This document shows, piece by piece, positions 11,916 to 20,783 of a stretch of DNA of 64,000 nt (the stretch's first letter is position 1; each line of letters opens with the position of its first letter). Source of the DNA: Bosea vestrisii (GTDB taxonomy: Bacteria; Pseudomonadota; Alphaproteobacteria; Rhizobiales; Beijerinckiaceae); the NCBI RefSeq assembly GCF_030144325.1, contig NZ_CP126307.1, positions 2,914,001-2,978,000 of the forward strand, in the 5' to 3' direction. Made by a program: the position numbers and the translations under genes. The notes below the pieces were generated by a model. It ran no database searches and had not been told where the DNA came from. It saw only the letters and a list, made by a program, of their open reading frames with translations.

Positions 11916-12150
11916 CTTCCCCTCATTTTTTAGATTTCATTTATGATGCCGCATTTATGAGAAACTGTAAACACCATGATGAATGATTGAATAGCTATCA
12001 AAATTAGACAGCTTCGCACCACGAATTACCTCTTTATTGCCACTATCTACCCCAGAGTAATAAGAATTCAACTTGCGAATCTTCGGGTCTGACATAGGCT
12101 GTTATTGTTGCGCTATCTTTCCCTGCCGCAACGCCGAGACCGACGGATTC

Positions 12151-13497
12151 ATGACGGCGAATATTGGCCATCAGCCGAGAAAAATCGGTTGGCAACGCGC
12201 CCCGCGCGAACCTTCGCTTGTCGAGGCCTTTGCCTCGGTGCCGTTGGCCCCCGGAGCGACATCGTGGCGAAGGTTCCTCGCCTTTCTGGGGCCGGGATAC
12301 CTTGTTGCCGTAGGCTATATGGACCCTGGGAACTGGGCGACCGCCGTCGCCGGAGGATCCCGCTTCGGCTATGCGCTTCTTTTCGTCGCCTTGCTTTCGA
12401 ACGTTATGGCGATCGTCCTGCAAGCGCTCTGCGCCAGGCTCGCGATTGCGACTGGCCGCGATCTTGCGCAGGCCTGCCGGGACGCCTATCCGCATTGGAT
12501 AAGCGTGCCTCTTTGGGTGCTGGCGGAACTCGCGATTTGTGCGACCGACCTCGCCGAGGTGCTTGGAACAGCGATCGCGCTCAATCTGCTCTTCGGCCTG
12601 CCGATCGAGGTCGGCGTGGTACTGACCGCGCTCGATGTTTTCGTCGTGCTTTGGCTACAGAACAAGGGCATTCGCTGGATCGAGGCTTTCATCATCACAA
12701 TGCTCGGCGTGATTGCCATTTCCTTCGCCATCCAACTGGCGATGGCGAATCCGGACTGGCGCGGAGTGCTAGGTGGCTTTGCCCCGAGCCGCCTGATCTT
12801 GACCGACCCCGATATGCTTTATCTGGCGCTCGGCATCATCGGCGCAACCGTCATGCCGCATAACCTTTATCTACATTCGGGCATCGTCCAGACCCGCGCC
12901 TATGGCCGTGAGGAGCGCGACCTCCGCGAGGCGCTTCGCTTCGCGACGATCGATTCCAGCGCTGCCTTGCTCTTCGCCTTTCTCGTCAATGCCTCGCTGC
13001 TCATCGTCGCCGCGGCGATATTCCACTCCGCCGGCCAGACCCAAGTGGCCGAGCTGGAGCAGGCCTACAAGATCCTTACGCCGCTTCTGAACAGCGCAAC
13101 TGCGCCGACACTCTTTGCGATCGCGCTCCTGTGCTGCGGCATTAATGCCAGCGTGACGGCGACCATGGCCGGGCAGATCGTGATGGAGGGCTTCATCGAG
13201 ATCCGCTTGCCGACATGGCTGCGGCGCCTGGTAACCCGCCTCGTCGCCATTCTGCCGGCAGTGATCGTGCTGCAGTTTTACGGCAACACCCGCGCCACGG
13301 ACCTCCTGATCTTGAGCCAGGTCGTATTGGCCCTGCAATTGCCGTTCGCTGTCACGCCCCTGGTGTTGCTGACAGCTTCACGCAAGAAGATGGGGGTTCT
13401 CGCACCGCCGCTCTGGCAGACGGGGCTAGCCGGCGCGATAGCGGTTGTGCTGATCGCGCTCAATATGACGCTTGTCACGGGCATGGTGTTGCGGTGA
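12151..13497 (+). CDS. mntH: NRAMP divalent metal (Mn2+/Fe2+) transporter MntH
   Basis: The frame is open from 12073, but ATG 12151 gives the family's usual N-terminus and a 448-residue protein. The metal-binding DPGNW motif lies at residues 58-62 in the first helix, and MPHNLYLHS near residue 235 marks helix 6; about eleven hydrophobic segments follow the NRAMP pattern. The family imports manganese or iron with protons across the inner membrane. The 235 bases upstream are AT-rich and must carry the promoter and that of the divergent regulator; I could not identify a clear Fur/Mur or MntR box. Manganese import fits the oxidative-stress flavour of the neighbourhood. Confidence 0.93.
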   Translation: MTANIGHQPRKIGWQRAPREPSLVEAFASVPLAPGATSWRRFLAFLGPGYLVAVGYMDPGNWATAVAGGSRFGYALLFVALLSNVMAIVLQALCARLAIATGRDLAQACRDAYPHWISVPLWVLAELAICATDLAEVLGTAIALNLLFGLPIEVGVVLTALDVFVVLWLQNKGIRWIEAFIITMLGVIAISFAIQLAMANPDWRGVLGGFAPSRLILTDPDMLYLALGIIGATVMPHNLYLHSGIVQTRAYGREERDLREALRFATIDSSAALLFAFLVNASLLIVAAAIFHSAGQTQVAELEQAYKILTPLLNSATAPTLFAIALLCCGINASVTATMAGQIVMEGFIEIRLPTWLRRLVTRLVAILPAVIVLQFYGNTRATDLLILSQVVLALQLPFAVTPLVLLTASRKKMGVLAPPLWQTGLAGAIAVVLIALNMTLVTGMVLR

Positions 13498-13591
13498 TAC
13501 GCACCGCCCGCCTGGGAACCGGCTCATTTGGTGGGGGGCGGATATCGATCAGGGCGGACTTTTGAACCGAGCAGCTCGGCCGATCGATGCC

Positions 13592-13690
13592 GGCTTTCAA
13601 AAATGCTTCTACGAAATCAAATTCCTGGTCGTTCTTTCGATTTTCCTTCGATTCAAGAACTGTCTTGAGTCCAAGTCGGTCAGAACCTGA
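13592..13690 (+). pseudogene. Remnant of a DUF6766-type membrane protein (C-terminus)
   Basis: This frame reads FQKCFYEIKFLVVLSIFLRF and ends ESKSVRT. It matches the C-terminus of the intact gene at 53214-53849, which reads FQNWQSEFLSTAVLVVLSIF and then LRFRNSPESKPV. A 38-base stretch (CTGGTCGT...GGAACT) matches at roughly four of five positions. Only the last helix remains and three residues are missing, so it is a decayed paralogue or the scar of a rearrangement, not a gene. Confidence 0.7.
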
Positions 13691-13761
13691 CTGGCTCGGC
13701 CGCGCAACTGGCTGCGTCATCGCGCGTTACGGTTTTGCTCAAAGTACCGGTGACCAAACTC

Positions 13762-13791
13762 GCCCCGCTGGCACCCGCCGCGGGGCTTTTT
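13762..13791 (+). terminator. Rho-independent terminator before the PRC-barrel gene
   Basis: A perfect GCCCCGC/GCGGGGC stem with an 11-base loop is followed by TTTTT. It lies downstream of mntH and the DUF6766 remnant and just before the stress promoter of the next gene. Confidence 0.75.
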
Positions 13792-13807
13792 CATCCGATC
13801 GCGGCAC

Positions 13808-13832
13808 GGAACAGCTGTTGTCGCCACTCGTT
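13808..13832 (+). promoter_or_regulatory. EcfG-type (general stress) promoter of the PRC-barrel gene
   Basis: GGAAC (13808-13812), 16-base spacer, CGTT (13829-13832), which is the alphaproteobacterial EcfG/RpoE2 consensus. The ATG at 13864 follows 31 bases later. Confidence 0.7.
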
Positions 13833-13863
13833 CATTCCGCTCTGGGAAACGAGGAGGAAAACC

Positions 13864-14163
13864 ATGGACCATTCGAAGCACGCGCGTCTCTCCGCTACCG
13901 AACTCACCGCCGGCGTCCTCGAGGGGGCTACGATCTATGGACCAGGCGACGAGAAAATCGGCTCGGTCTCTCACATCCACGGCGCCGGGTCGGCGACCGA
14001 GGTTGTTGTAGATGTCGGTGGCTTCCTCGGGATCGGCGCAAAGCCCGTGTCGGTGGCTCTCGATCAGCTTGAGTTCATGCGACACGAAGATGGCGATGTG
14101 CATGCCGTTACGAGCTGGGCCAAGGACCAGCTCAAGGAGATGCCCGAGCATGTCGACCCATAA
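13864..14163 (+). CDS. PRC-barrel domain protein
   Basis: A 99-residue soluble protein starting at ATG 13864 behind a GAGGAGG ribosome site. The central part (GATIYGPGDEKIGSVSHI, then EVVVDVGGFLGIGAKPVSV) is the six-strand PRC-barrel pattern, followed by a short acidic tail. Such small PRC-barrel proteins are common in stress regulons of this bacterial order; their molecular role is poorly defined. An EcfG-type promoter precedes it and a terminator follows, so it is a single-gene stress unit. Confidence 0.88.
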   Translation: MDHSKHARLSATELTAGVLEGATIYGPGDEKIGSVSHIHGAGSATEVVVDVGGFLGIGAKPVSVALDQLEFMRHEDGDVHAVTSWAKDQLKEMPEHVDP

Positions 14164-14195
14164 GAGCCAGGGATTTTCCGCATAATTCGGATCGT

Positions 14196-14226
14196 CCCGG
14201 TCGCGCGCGCGGGGCCGGGCCTTTTT
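14196..14226 (+). terminator. Rho-independent terminator after the PRC-barrel gene
   Basis: CCCGGTC pairs with GGCCGGG (one G-U pair), with a GC-rich loop, followed by CCTTTTT, 33 bases after the stop codon. Confidence 0.7.
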
Positions 14227-14338
14227 GGCATCGACATTCGGTGGAGAAAAGTGTCTGATGGCGAGGCCGTTGTCTCCATACCGCTTCTTGACATGACCGC
14301 GTGCGGCGCTTCCTGACTCCGTCGAGCGGAGACACGCT

Positions 14339-14596
14339 ATGATTACCGGAAATGGCTATCTGTACCTGCGCAATGGGCGCCGGGCTGAAGTTTCCTACGA
14401 GTTTGCGGGCAACAACGACGACCGTCTTGCCGGCCACCTTCTCTTCGACACGACGATATTCGACGACACCCTGTTTTGTCACAGGCTCATCTTGGGCTGT
14501 GAGGACGGCGAGGCCGTCGCGGTATCGATCATGAACCGCGGTGATAGGCACCTCGCGGTCACAGGTCGTGTGCTCGCTCGGATTCAGTCTGCGTAG
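14339..14596 (+). CDS. Small hypothetical protein (85 aa)
   Basis: ATG 14339 follows a GAGCGGAG ribosome-like site. The sequence begins MITGNGYLYLRNGRRAEVSY and contains alternating hydrophobic residues (LAGHLLFD, AVAVSIM, LAVTGRVL) that suggest a small beta-rich domain; there is no signal peptide or membrane segment. I do not recognise the family. Good codon positions and a plausible start make it a likely real gene, standing alone between a terminator and a long gene-free stretch. Confidence 0.6.
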   Translation: MITGNGYLYLRNGRRAEVSYEFAGNNDDRLAGHLLFDTTIFDDTLFCHRLILGCEDGEAVAVSIMNRGDRHLAVTGRVLARIQSA

Positions 14597-15325
14597 GACA
14601 CGATTATCGCGCTGGACGATCCGGCTCGGCCACGCTTGCCTGCGTGGCACGGTCCTGACGGCCATTGCCGGAGTAGCGTGGGAGCCAGCTGATAGATACC
14701 GACCGAATATGCCAGATCAGTCGCCCTAGCTGCGAAAGCATTGCGCAGCTTGCCATGCTTGAATTTACAAAATGTATGTATTGCGTGTTAAACAGAAAAT
14801 TTAGACCAAAAAAGAATAACGATAGACAAAACAGATAGAGACGGCGCATCGTTGAAATAGAGATTTTGTAAAAAGCCGTCCCTAAGGAGCCTTTTCCGGG
14901 CAATTTATTTACATTTCGAACCGACGGGCCGCTCTCCAAGCGGTCCTTCTTTTCGGCGCCGCGATCAAAATCCTTACCGAGGGCAAAATCCTTGTTCGAG
15001 GCGAGGATCATTGATGTCGCGATGCTGAATCTCGCCCCGTCCGATGGACGTCGCCGTGCTGACCGACGTCCAATTGGGAGGATATCGGAGCAAGGCCCAT
15101 TTGGATGACATTTCTCTACGCGGTGCGTGCACGGTCCGGCAGCAGTTTGGGAATTAATAGCCACAAGAACGTGTTGTGACAGAGCAAGCCATTCGGCATT
15201 GTCTTGCTCCGCTTGCGATCGGCCGCGCTGGTCGCAAACGGATACGGTGGCCTACCGCCTTGGCTTCTGCGCCGCCCCAGTCTGTTGAAGCTGCGGCGGC
15301 CCGATCCAAATTCTGAAGGCTTTCG
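14597..15325. other. Gene-free stretch upstream of the Crp/Fnr regulator
   Basis: About 730 bases without a credible gene. It includes an AT-rich segment (about 14750-14880) and an imperfect direct repeat CAAAATCCTT at about 14966-14992. A minus-strand frame of 186 residues (14604-15164) has biased, low-quality composition and no start support, so I do not call it. Confidence 0.5.
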
Positions 15326-16009
15326 ATGAATGATGTCTCTCATCGCATCGTGAGTATTCTGACTGCGAACCCGTTCTTTGCGGGTTTCGAACAGGACGCG
15401 CTCGAGAAAATCGCGGCGGTCTGCAGGCAGCGGCATCTGGCCACGCGGGAGATTTTGTTCCTCAAGGGCGATCCCGGTGACGGGCTTTATGCCATTCGAC
15501 GTGGCCTGATCCGCATCGGCACAATGGATGGCCTTGGCCAGCAGATGACGATGAACGTTCTGGGTGGCGGCGACGTCTTCGGTGAGATCACCTTGCTTGA
15601 CGGCCAGTCTCGCACTGCCGATGCAGTGGCGATGGAAGACACCGAGATGTTTTTCCTGCCGCGCCGCGAATTCCTGAGCTTGCTGAATCGCGAGCCGCCG
15701 ATCGCGCTGCAACTGATCGCTCTCCTCTGCGCTCGGCTGCGCGATGTCATAGGCCGCTTGGAAGAGACGACATTTCTGCCTCCTGCAATTCGGCTTGCAC
15801 GACGCATTCTGGTGCTCGCCGCCGACTACGGCACGGATGTCCGCGCGTCCCAGGAGGAACTGGCATCTCTCACCGGCGTGACGCGCGAAACAGTCAACCG
15901 CCACCTCCAGTCCTGGAAGCGCACCGGCGTCATTTCCTTAGGGCGAGGGCGACTGCTGATCCAGGATATCGACGATTTGCGGCGCCTGGCAAAAGTCGAT
16001 GTCGCCTAG
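15326..16009 (+). CDS. Crp/Fnr-family transcriptional regulator
   Basis: The 227-residue protein has a cyclic-nucleotide-binding fold (about 15-130; EILFLKGDPGDGLYAIRRG, then GGGDVFGEITLLDGQSRTA) and a C-terminal winged helix-turn-helix (about 165-205; SQEELASLTGVTRETVNRHL). The stretch DVFGEITLLDGQSRTA resembles the cAMP-binding cassette (GE...RTA), and the Fnr cysteine cluster is absent, so a nucleotide-sensing Crp-like protein is more likely than an oxygen sensor. The adjacent convergent gene encodes a nucleotide cyclase, a suggestive pairing. Start: ATG 15326, no strong ribosome site. Confidence 0.88.
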   Translation: MNDVSHRIVSILTANPFFAGFEQDALEKIAAVCRQRHLATREILFLKGDPGDGLYAIRRGLIRIGTMDGLGQQMTMNVLGGGDVFGEITLLDGQSRTADAVAMEDTEMFFLPRREFLSLLNREPPIALQLIALLCARLRDVIGRLEETTFLPPAIRLARRILVLAADYGTDVRASQEELASLTGVTRETVNRHLQSWKRTGVISLGRGRLLIQDIDDLRRLAKVDVA

Positions 16010-16043
16010 CAGTGGAAGCACTGCGGCAGCTTGACTCGAGCGC

Positions 16044-17780
16044 TTATCCAGCTGCCCTCATGTCAGCGGCGAAAACCCGAACGGGTTGGTCGAACCCCTT
16101 CAGAACGCGCGCATCCAATTCAACGAGAGGCGCTCGCCCGTCGACGGCCTCCGCGGCGACCAGATCGACCAGGACTTCGGCATTGCCTGCGCTAGCGCAC
16201 AGGCGCGAGGCGAGATTCACAACGGTTCCAATCGCGGTGTATTCGAGCCGGCCTTCCGAGCCGATACGCCCAACCGTCGCAGGCCCCATCGCGAGCCCGA
16301 CCCCAAAGCCAAGTCGGTGGTCCAGCATCTGTCGATCGCGCAAAAGGGACTGGACGGTCTTCTGCATGTCCCGCGCCATATTGACGGCGCACACAGCCGG
16401 ATCTGGACGGGACACGGGGGCATTGATCAGGACCATCATCCCATCGCCTGAAAAATGCGTCAGCGTGGCCCCGTGGTCGATCACCACCCTGTCCAGAGCG
16501 TCGTAGTATTCACCGAGGAAACTCATGACAATTTCGGGCTCGGTGCGCGCCGAGAAGGCGGTGAAACCGCGCAAATCGCCGAAAACGACGACCACCTCGA
16601 TGCGCCGACCGTCGAGCACGCTGTCGTCGCCAGACCGGTCGACCAGTTCGGCCACCTGCGGCGCGAGAAACCGCTTCAGCCGGCCGATCCGCTCCGAGCG
16701 CTCCTGCGACACTGCCAGATCGCCCGCCATCTCGTTGAAGCGTGTCGCCAGCCGCTCGAATTCGTCGCCTGTGACGATATCGATCCGGTGATCGAATTGC
16801 CCAGCGCCGATCCGCCCCACGCCGTCTTCCAGAATGCGGATCGGTTCGATCATGCGCTGGGTGAGCCAGTAGGCGAGCGCCGCCGCGAGGCCGGAACCCA
16901 CGATGAGCAAAGCACCCGTACGCCAAAGGGCCGCGTAAATCGGCTCGAACGCCTCGGCGACTGGCTGCTTGACGACGACGCTCCAGTCGACACCGGGTAT
17001 CTGCGCCATCGCGGCGAGAACCATATGTCCGCCGATGTCGCGTCCTGCGGTTGCCTGGCCGCTTTGCGCCGTAATGCGCGCTCTAAGAGCTTGGAGCGGC
17101 CGTACTGATATTTGGTCGGCTCGTAGGACGAGGCTAATGTCGGGATGAGCGACGAGGCGTCCTGGTTGATCGAGAACGAACGCCCCTCCGGTTCTCCCGA
17201 CCCGGATCGCTGATATGACGTCCCAGATCAGTTTGAGATTGACCTCGGCGACTGCCACGCCGACCCCCGTGCGAGTGCCGGCAACGGCAATGGTCAAGAA
17301 GGGTTCGGAGCCGGCATGAAAGGAAACGGGGCCGTACCAAGCGCCGCCCGCGCGGACGCTCATGAACGCCGGACTGGCCGAGTGGTCCGCGCCGCCCTCG
17401 ATCTTGTTGAGCCCCATGCGCGATACGAACAGGCGCTCTCGGCCGGTGGCGTCGACAAGGGTCAGGCTGACGACGGCAGGTACCTGGCGCAAAAGGCGAA
17501 AGGCGTCGAGCCTGCGCCTTTCGTCCGCGCCGTCAGACCATGGCAGCTGAACGGTCCACGCCAGTTGATCGCGGATTCCGTCCAGGAAGTCCTGAATTTT
17601 CGCAGCGGCGGATCGGGCTTCCGCTTCGAGAAGGTCGTTCAGCCTGGCCTTCTGGTCGCGCTGGCCAAACCAAGCTTCGCTGCCACCGGCAACGAGAAGG
17701 GGCACGACGACCGCCGCGAACAGCGCGATGAAATACTTCGCGAAGAGCGAGCTCCGTGGAGCGGATGGCGATTGGGTCAC
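16044..17780 (-). CDS. Membrane adenylate/guanylate cyclase with Cache-like sensor and HAMP
   Basis: A 578-residue protein. It has an N-terminal membrane helix (about 13-35), a periplasmic sensor of about 255 residues with Cache-like features (GAFVLDQPGRLVAHPD), a second helix (about 294-314), a HAMP linker and a class III cyclase domain from about residue 390. Catalytic features are visible: VVVFGDLRGFTAFS (metal-binding Asp), THFSGDGMMVLINAP, and EYTAIGTVVNLASRL. It would make cAMP or cGMP in response to an external ligand. It is convergent with the Crp/Fnr gene 34 bases away, which could be the receptor of its product. Confidence 0.9.
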   Translation of the reverse strand: MTQSPSAPRSSLFAKYFIALFAAVVVPLLVAGGSEAWFGQRDQKARLNDLLEAEARSAAAKIQDFLDGIRDQLAWTVQLPWSDGADERRRLDAFRLLRQVPAVVSLTLVDATGRERLFVSRMGLNKIEGGADHSASPAFMSVRAGGAWYGPVSFHAGSEPFLTIAVAGTRTGVGVAVAEVNLKLIWDVISAIRVGRTGGAFVLDQPGRLVAHPDISLVLRADQISVRPLQALRARITAQSGQATAGRDIGGHMVLAAMAQIPGVDWSVVVKQPVAEAFEPIYAALWRTGALLIVGSGLAAALAYWLTQRMIEPIRILEDGVGRIGAGQFDHRIDIVTGDEFERLATRFNEMAGDLAVSQERSERIGRLKRFLAPQVAELVDRSGDDSVLDGRRIEVVVVFGDLRGFTAFSARTEPEIVMSFLGEYYDALDRVVIDHGATLTHFSGDGMMVLINAPVSRPDPAVCAVNMARDMQKTVQSLLRDRQMLDHRLGFGVGLAMGPATVGRIGSEGRLEYTAIGTVVNLASRLCASAGNAEVLVDLVAAEAVDGRAPLVELDARVLKGFDQPVRVFAADMRAAG

Positions 17781-17813
17781 CTTGACAGCTCATGCGCCGG
17801 CTTTCCGGCCAAG

Positions 17814-18832
17814 TTATTCGATCACCACGTCTGCACTGCTCAGAAGCGAGGGCGGCATGGTCAGTCCGAGTTGCCCGGCCGCCTTCAGATTGACGAACAG
17901 CTCAACCTTCGTCACGCGCTGGACCGGCAGATCGGAGGGCTTCTCACCCCTGATGATCCGGCCGGCATAGATCCCGGTATGGCGGTGCGACTGCCGGAAG
18001 TCGCCGCCATAGCTCATCAGGCCGCCAGCGTTCGGGAAATCCCGAGCCTGGGTGATGGCGGGCACATTGTAGCGGATCGCCAACTCGGCGAGACGCCGGC
18101 TTCGATAGGCGAAATAGGGGTCGGACGTGAAGACCAGCCCGGGTGGCTGCATCTGGGATACGGCCGCGAACACGGCATCCAGTTCCGGCTCGCTGCTGGC
18201 CTTGAAGATGCGGAGTTCCAGTCCGAGACTGTTCGCGGCGGCCTGCAGGTTTCTCGATTGCGAAGCCGAGGTCGGGCTCATCGGGTTGATGGCGACGGCA
18301 AAGGTCTTGGCGGCCGGAAACAAATCGCTCATGAACTCCAGCCGTTTCAGCGAGACTTCCACGCTGAGACTGCTTACGCCGGTGAGATTGCCGCCTGGCC
18401 GGGACAGGCTGGCGACCAGGCCCAGCGCGACCGGATCGCCCCCAACTCGAAGACAATCGGGATCGTCTTGGTCGCGGATCGTGCGGCGAGCGCGACTTCC
18501 GCACCACCGGGCGCGACCATGACGGTGACCTGACGATCCGCAAGATCCATCGCCAGCGCCGGCAATCGGCTGTACTGGCCTTCAGCCCAGCGAAAATCGA
18601 TCGTGACGTTGCGGCCGTCGACATATCCGGCTTCGGCGAGGCCCTCGACAAAGGCGGCGAGGCGACTGCCATAAGGCTCGGGCGATTCCGAGCCGAGATA
18701 GCCGATGACCGGCGTGGTCTTCTGCTGCGCACGGGCCGAGACCGTCGATGCCGCCATCGCGCCGAGCAGAGCAATGATCTCGCGCCGCGTCGTTGGAACA
18801 GCCTGGCGCAAGGAGCAGGGCATGAAACGCAC
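17814..18832 (-). CDS. ABC transporter substrate-binding protein (TrpX-like family), frameshifted
   Basis: Two frames join into one protein of about 339 residues. The first (18832 to 18374) has a twin-arginine-like signal (TTRREIIALLGAMAASTVSA) and TPVIGYLGSESPEPYGSRLA, typical of this family; it leaves frame after PIVFELG. The other frame continues GDPVALGLVASLSRPGGNLT through ADVVIE (17814). The break is in a run of five C at 18439-18443, where six would restore the frame. The family binds small ligands in the periplasm, and its genes are often orphaned from permeases, as here. A canonical -10 box and a perfect inverted repeat lie just upstream. As read, the gene is inactive. Confidence 0.8.
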
Positions 18833-18854
18833 GGCCGTTCCCCTTCCGACCGAG

Positions 18855-18900
18855 ATCTGTGCAGGTCGGAAAGCGCCGAACCTGCACAGATGACATTATA
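18855..18900 (-). promoter_or_regulatory. Promoter -10 box and 12-bp inverted repeat upstream of the ABC substrate-binding gene
   Basis: On the minus strand a perfect TATAAT (18900-18895) is followed three bases later by a perfect 12-bp inverted repeat, ATCTGTGCAGGT ... ACCTGCACAGAT (18855-18866 and 18880-18891, 13-base spacer). The transcription start would fall at the edge of the repeat, the usual place for a repressor operator. It could alternatively act as a 5'-end RNA hairpin. The gene starts 22 bases further on. Confidence 0.7.
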
Positions 18901-19070
18901 TCATGCCGGATGAGCCGTGTCGTTGAACCAGTCCGCGGGGGGCCGATCCGAGGAGCCACGAAGGTCGTGGATCCTCAGTTCGGGCGGCCTGGCCTAGTCG
19001 ATGCGAAAGACGCGCTAGCGTGTGGTTGAAGCAGCCGCCCCGGCGCAGGCGCGGACCGAGGCGGCCGAAC

Positions 19071-19913
19071 TCAATTCAGCCCTCGCGTGACGACGACCTC
19101 GAGATAGCTGCTCGGCACCACAACGGTTGCATCGCCCGATCGATTGAACTGTTCGACCAGCGCCATCAGATCCCGTGTCAACGCCGCCTTGGCAGGCTGG
19201 TCCAGCGCCCCAAAGACCTTGAGCACCGGTCCATAGTAGCTGCTGAAGACTTGGAGCCAGTGCTCCGGCGAGCGATAACGGAAGACGAAGTCGCGCCGCG
19301 TCGTCTGGATCGATGCGCCGGCCGAACCGAACAGCTCGGCCAAGCGCTCCTCGTTGCCCCAAAACGCGGGCGAACGCAGTCCGGGTGCCGGCGGGACATA
19401 TTTCCCAATCGTTTTGAGGAGATGGCCGATGAAGCCGTCCGGCGTCCAGTTGGCCAGGCCGATCTTGCCGCCATGTCTGCAGACCCGCAGCAGCTCTGCG
19501 GCCGCGCGCTCCTGGTCGGGCGTGAACATCACCCCGAAGGTCGACATGACTGCGTCGAAATGGCCATCCGCGAAAGGCAACGCCTCGGCATCGGCTTCGC
19601 GGAAGGAGATGTCGAGCCGCTCGGCCGCGGCGCGCTCGCGGCCGCGCTCGAGCAAGGCCGCGACATAGTCCGTGCTGGTGACGTTGCACCAGCGGCGAGC
19701 CGCTGCGAGACTGGCATTGCCGTTTCCGGCGGCGACATCGAGCACGGCTTGGCCGCTGCGCAGATCAAGCGCCTCGCATAGGCGCTCGCCGACGATTTGC
19801 AGGGTCGTTCCGACGATGGCGTAGTCGCCGGACGACCAGGCGCCATGCTGGCGGAGCTTGATCGCCTCGTGGTCGATCTTCTGCGGGGCAGCGGCTTGAA
19901 GCATGTTGGACAT
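19071..19913 (-). CDS. SAM-dependent class I methyltransferase
   Basis: ATG at 19913 follows an AGGGAGA ribosome site and gives 280 residues; the frame extends upstream but without such support. Motif I is clear (AVLDVAAGNGNASLAAA), followed by acidic motif II and PFADGHFDAVMSTFGVMF, typical of UbiE/Methyltransf_11-type small-molecule methyltransferases. The C-terminal half (SPEHWLQVFSSYYGPVLKVF) is shared with a group of uncharacterised family members. The substrate cannot be told from sequence. It lies downstream of the DUF1127 gene on the same strand. Confidence 0.85.
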   Translation of the reverse strand: MSNMLQAAAPQKIDHEAIKLRQHGAWSSGDYAIVGTTLQIVGERLCEALDLRSGQAVLDVAAGNGNASLAAARRWCNVTSTDYVAALLERGRERAAAERLDISFREADAEALPFADGHFDAVMSTFGVMFTPDQERAAAELLRVCRHGGKIGLANWTPDGFIGHLLKTIGKYVPPAPGLRSPAFWGNEERLAELFGSAGASIQTTRRDFVFRYRSPEHWLQVFSSYYGPVLKVFGALDQPAKAALTRDLMALVEQFNRSGDATVVVPSSYLEVVVTRGLN

Positions 19914-20005
19914 TGGATGTTTCTCCCTGTGAGGTTCGCTCGCTAGGCTCGGATGAACGGGTGGGGCATGGCGCTTCGGTGGGCCTCGCGCCGTGGGGTG
20001 GGTGG

Positions 20006-20371
20006 TCACGGCCGCGGATCGATGCGCCGAACGCTGAACTCGATCTCCGATCGGGTGAGGCCGATATCCTTCAGCATCCTGTCGTCGAGGCCCGACAATG
20101 CGCTTGCCGCGTGGCGCATCTGCGCCCCAAGGGCGATCCTGCGCAGCCGTCCCGACAGCGCCTCGATCAGCCTGGTCGTCAGCGGGCGCCGGGCAGGCTT
20201 GCGATGAGGCGGGACGAAGGGGCCATGGACCTCATAGAGAAACTGCTCTCCGAAGATCTGCCCGACCGCCATGCGTCCGACCAGCCGGTCGAGCACCGAC
20301 TTGGTGCGAGGCCGCAGCATGTCGGCCAGGCTGTCGATGTCGGAAAGAAAATCGCCTTTCAGCGCATACAT
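20006..20371 (-). CDS. DUF1127-domain protein with N-terminal extension
   Basis: A 121-residue basic protein. Its last 40 residues (SALSGLDDRMLKDIGLTRSE, then IEF) are the DUF1127 (YjiS-like) signature; in related proteins this small Arg-rich module binds RNA or regulates phosphate and C/N metabolism. The first 75 residues (RPRTKSVLDRLVGRMAVGQI) are an unusual extension. Start ATG 20371. It precedes the methyltransferase by about 90 bases and may be co-transcribed. Confidence 0.8.
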   Translation of the reverse strand: MYALKGDFLSDIDSLADMLRPRTKSVLDRLVGRMAVGQIFGEQFLYEVHGPFVPPHRKPARRPLTTRLIEALSGRLRRIALGAQMRHAASALSGLDDRMLKDIGLTRSEIEFSVRRIDPRP

Positions 20372-20783
20372 GGTGCCGCTCCATTGCTTTATTCGCCGCC
20401 TCCTCGGGCGGTGATGCAGCGTTGTGGCGGCTCAAGGGGCATCTCGTCTGTGAGGTGCCGCACACAGTCGATTCAGCGTTGCGGCGAGGCCGATTGTGGG
20501 AGTGTGGTCGATCGGAAAGCCTGCCGACGACGACGGGTCAGGCGTTGAATGATCCGGCGGTTGCGGGGGCTGCCGCCGCAACGGGCTTATTTCTTAGCTT
20601 CGGCGAATGATCGTCAGGGCCGGAGCGTCTCGCGTTTATCGAGGCTCACTGCGCCTAGCCCCACGGCTATGTAGCGGACGGTATCGAGCGCGAGGGCCCG
20701 CGCGTTTCGTTCTGTGATCCGCGCCACATACCTTGGGCCAGATTGCGTCTCTCTAACGCTTCAACAGAACATGGGAGCGTAAT
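20372..20783. other. Gene-free stretch
   Basis: About 410 bases with no credible gene. Frames on the plus strand here are shadows of the DUF1127 and methyltransferase genes and continue into low-quality sequence. Promoters for the two divergent flanking genes should lie here, but I see no clear site. Confidence 0.45.

Noticed and set aside
14288..14320. TTGACA at 14288 as a sigma-70 promoter for the 85-aa gene
   Set aside because: No acceptable -10 hexamer lies 16-18 bases downstream.
14604..15164. 186-residue minus-strand frame in the gap before the Crp/Fnr gene
   Set aside because: It spans a compositionally mixed stretch, has no ribosome site, no recognisable domain, and includes an AT-rich part encoding a Phe/Leu run by chance.
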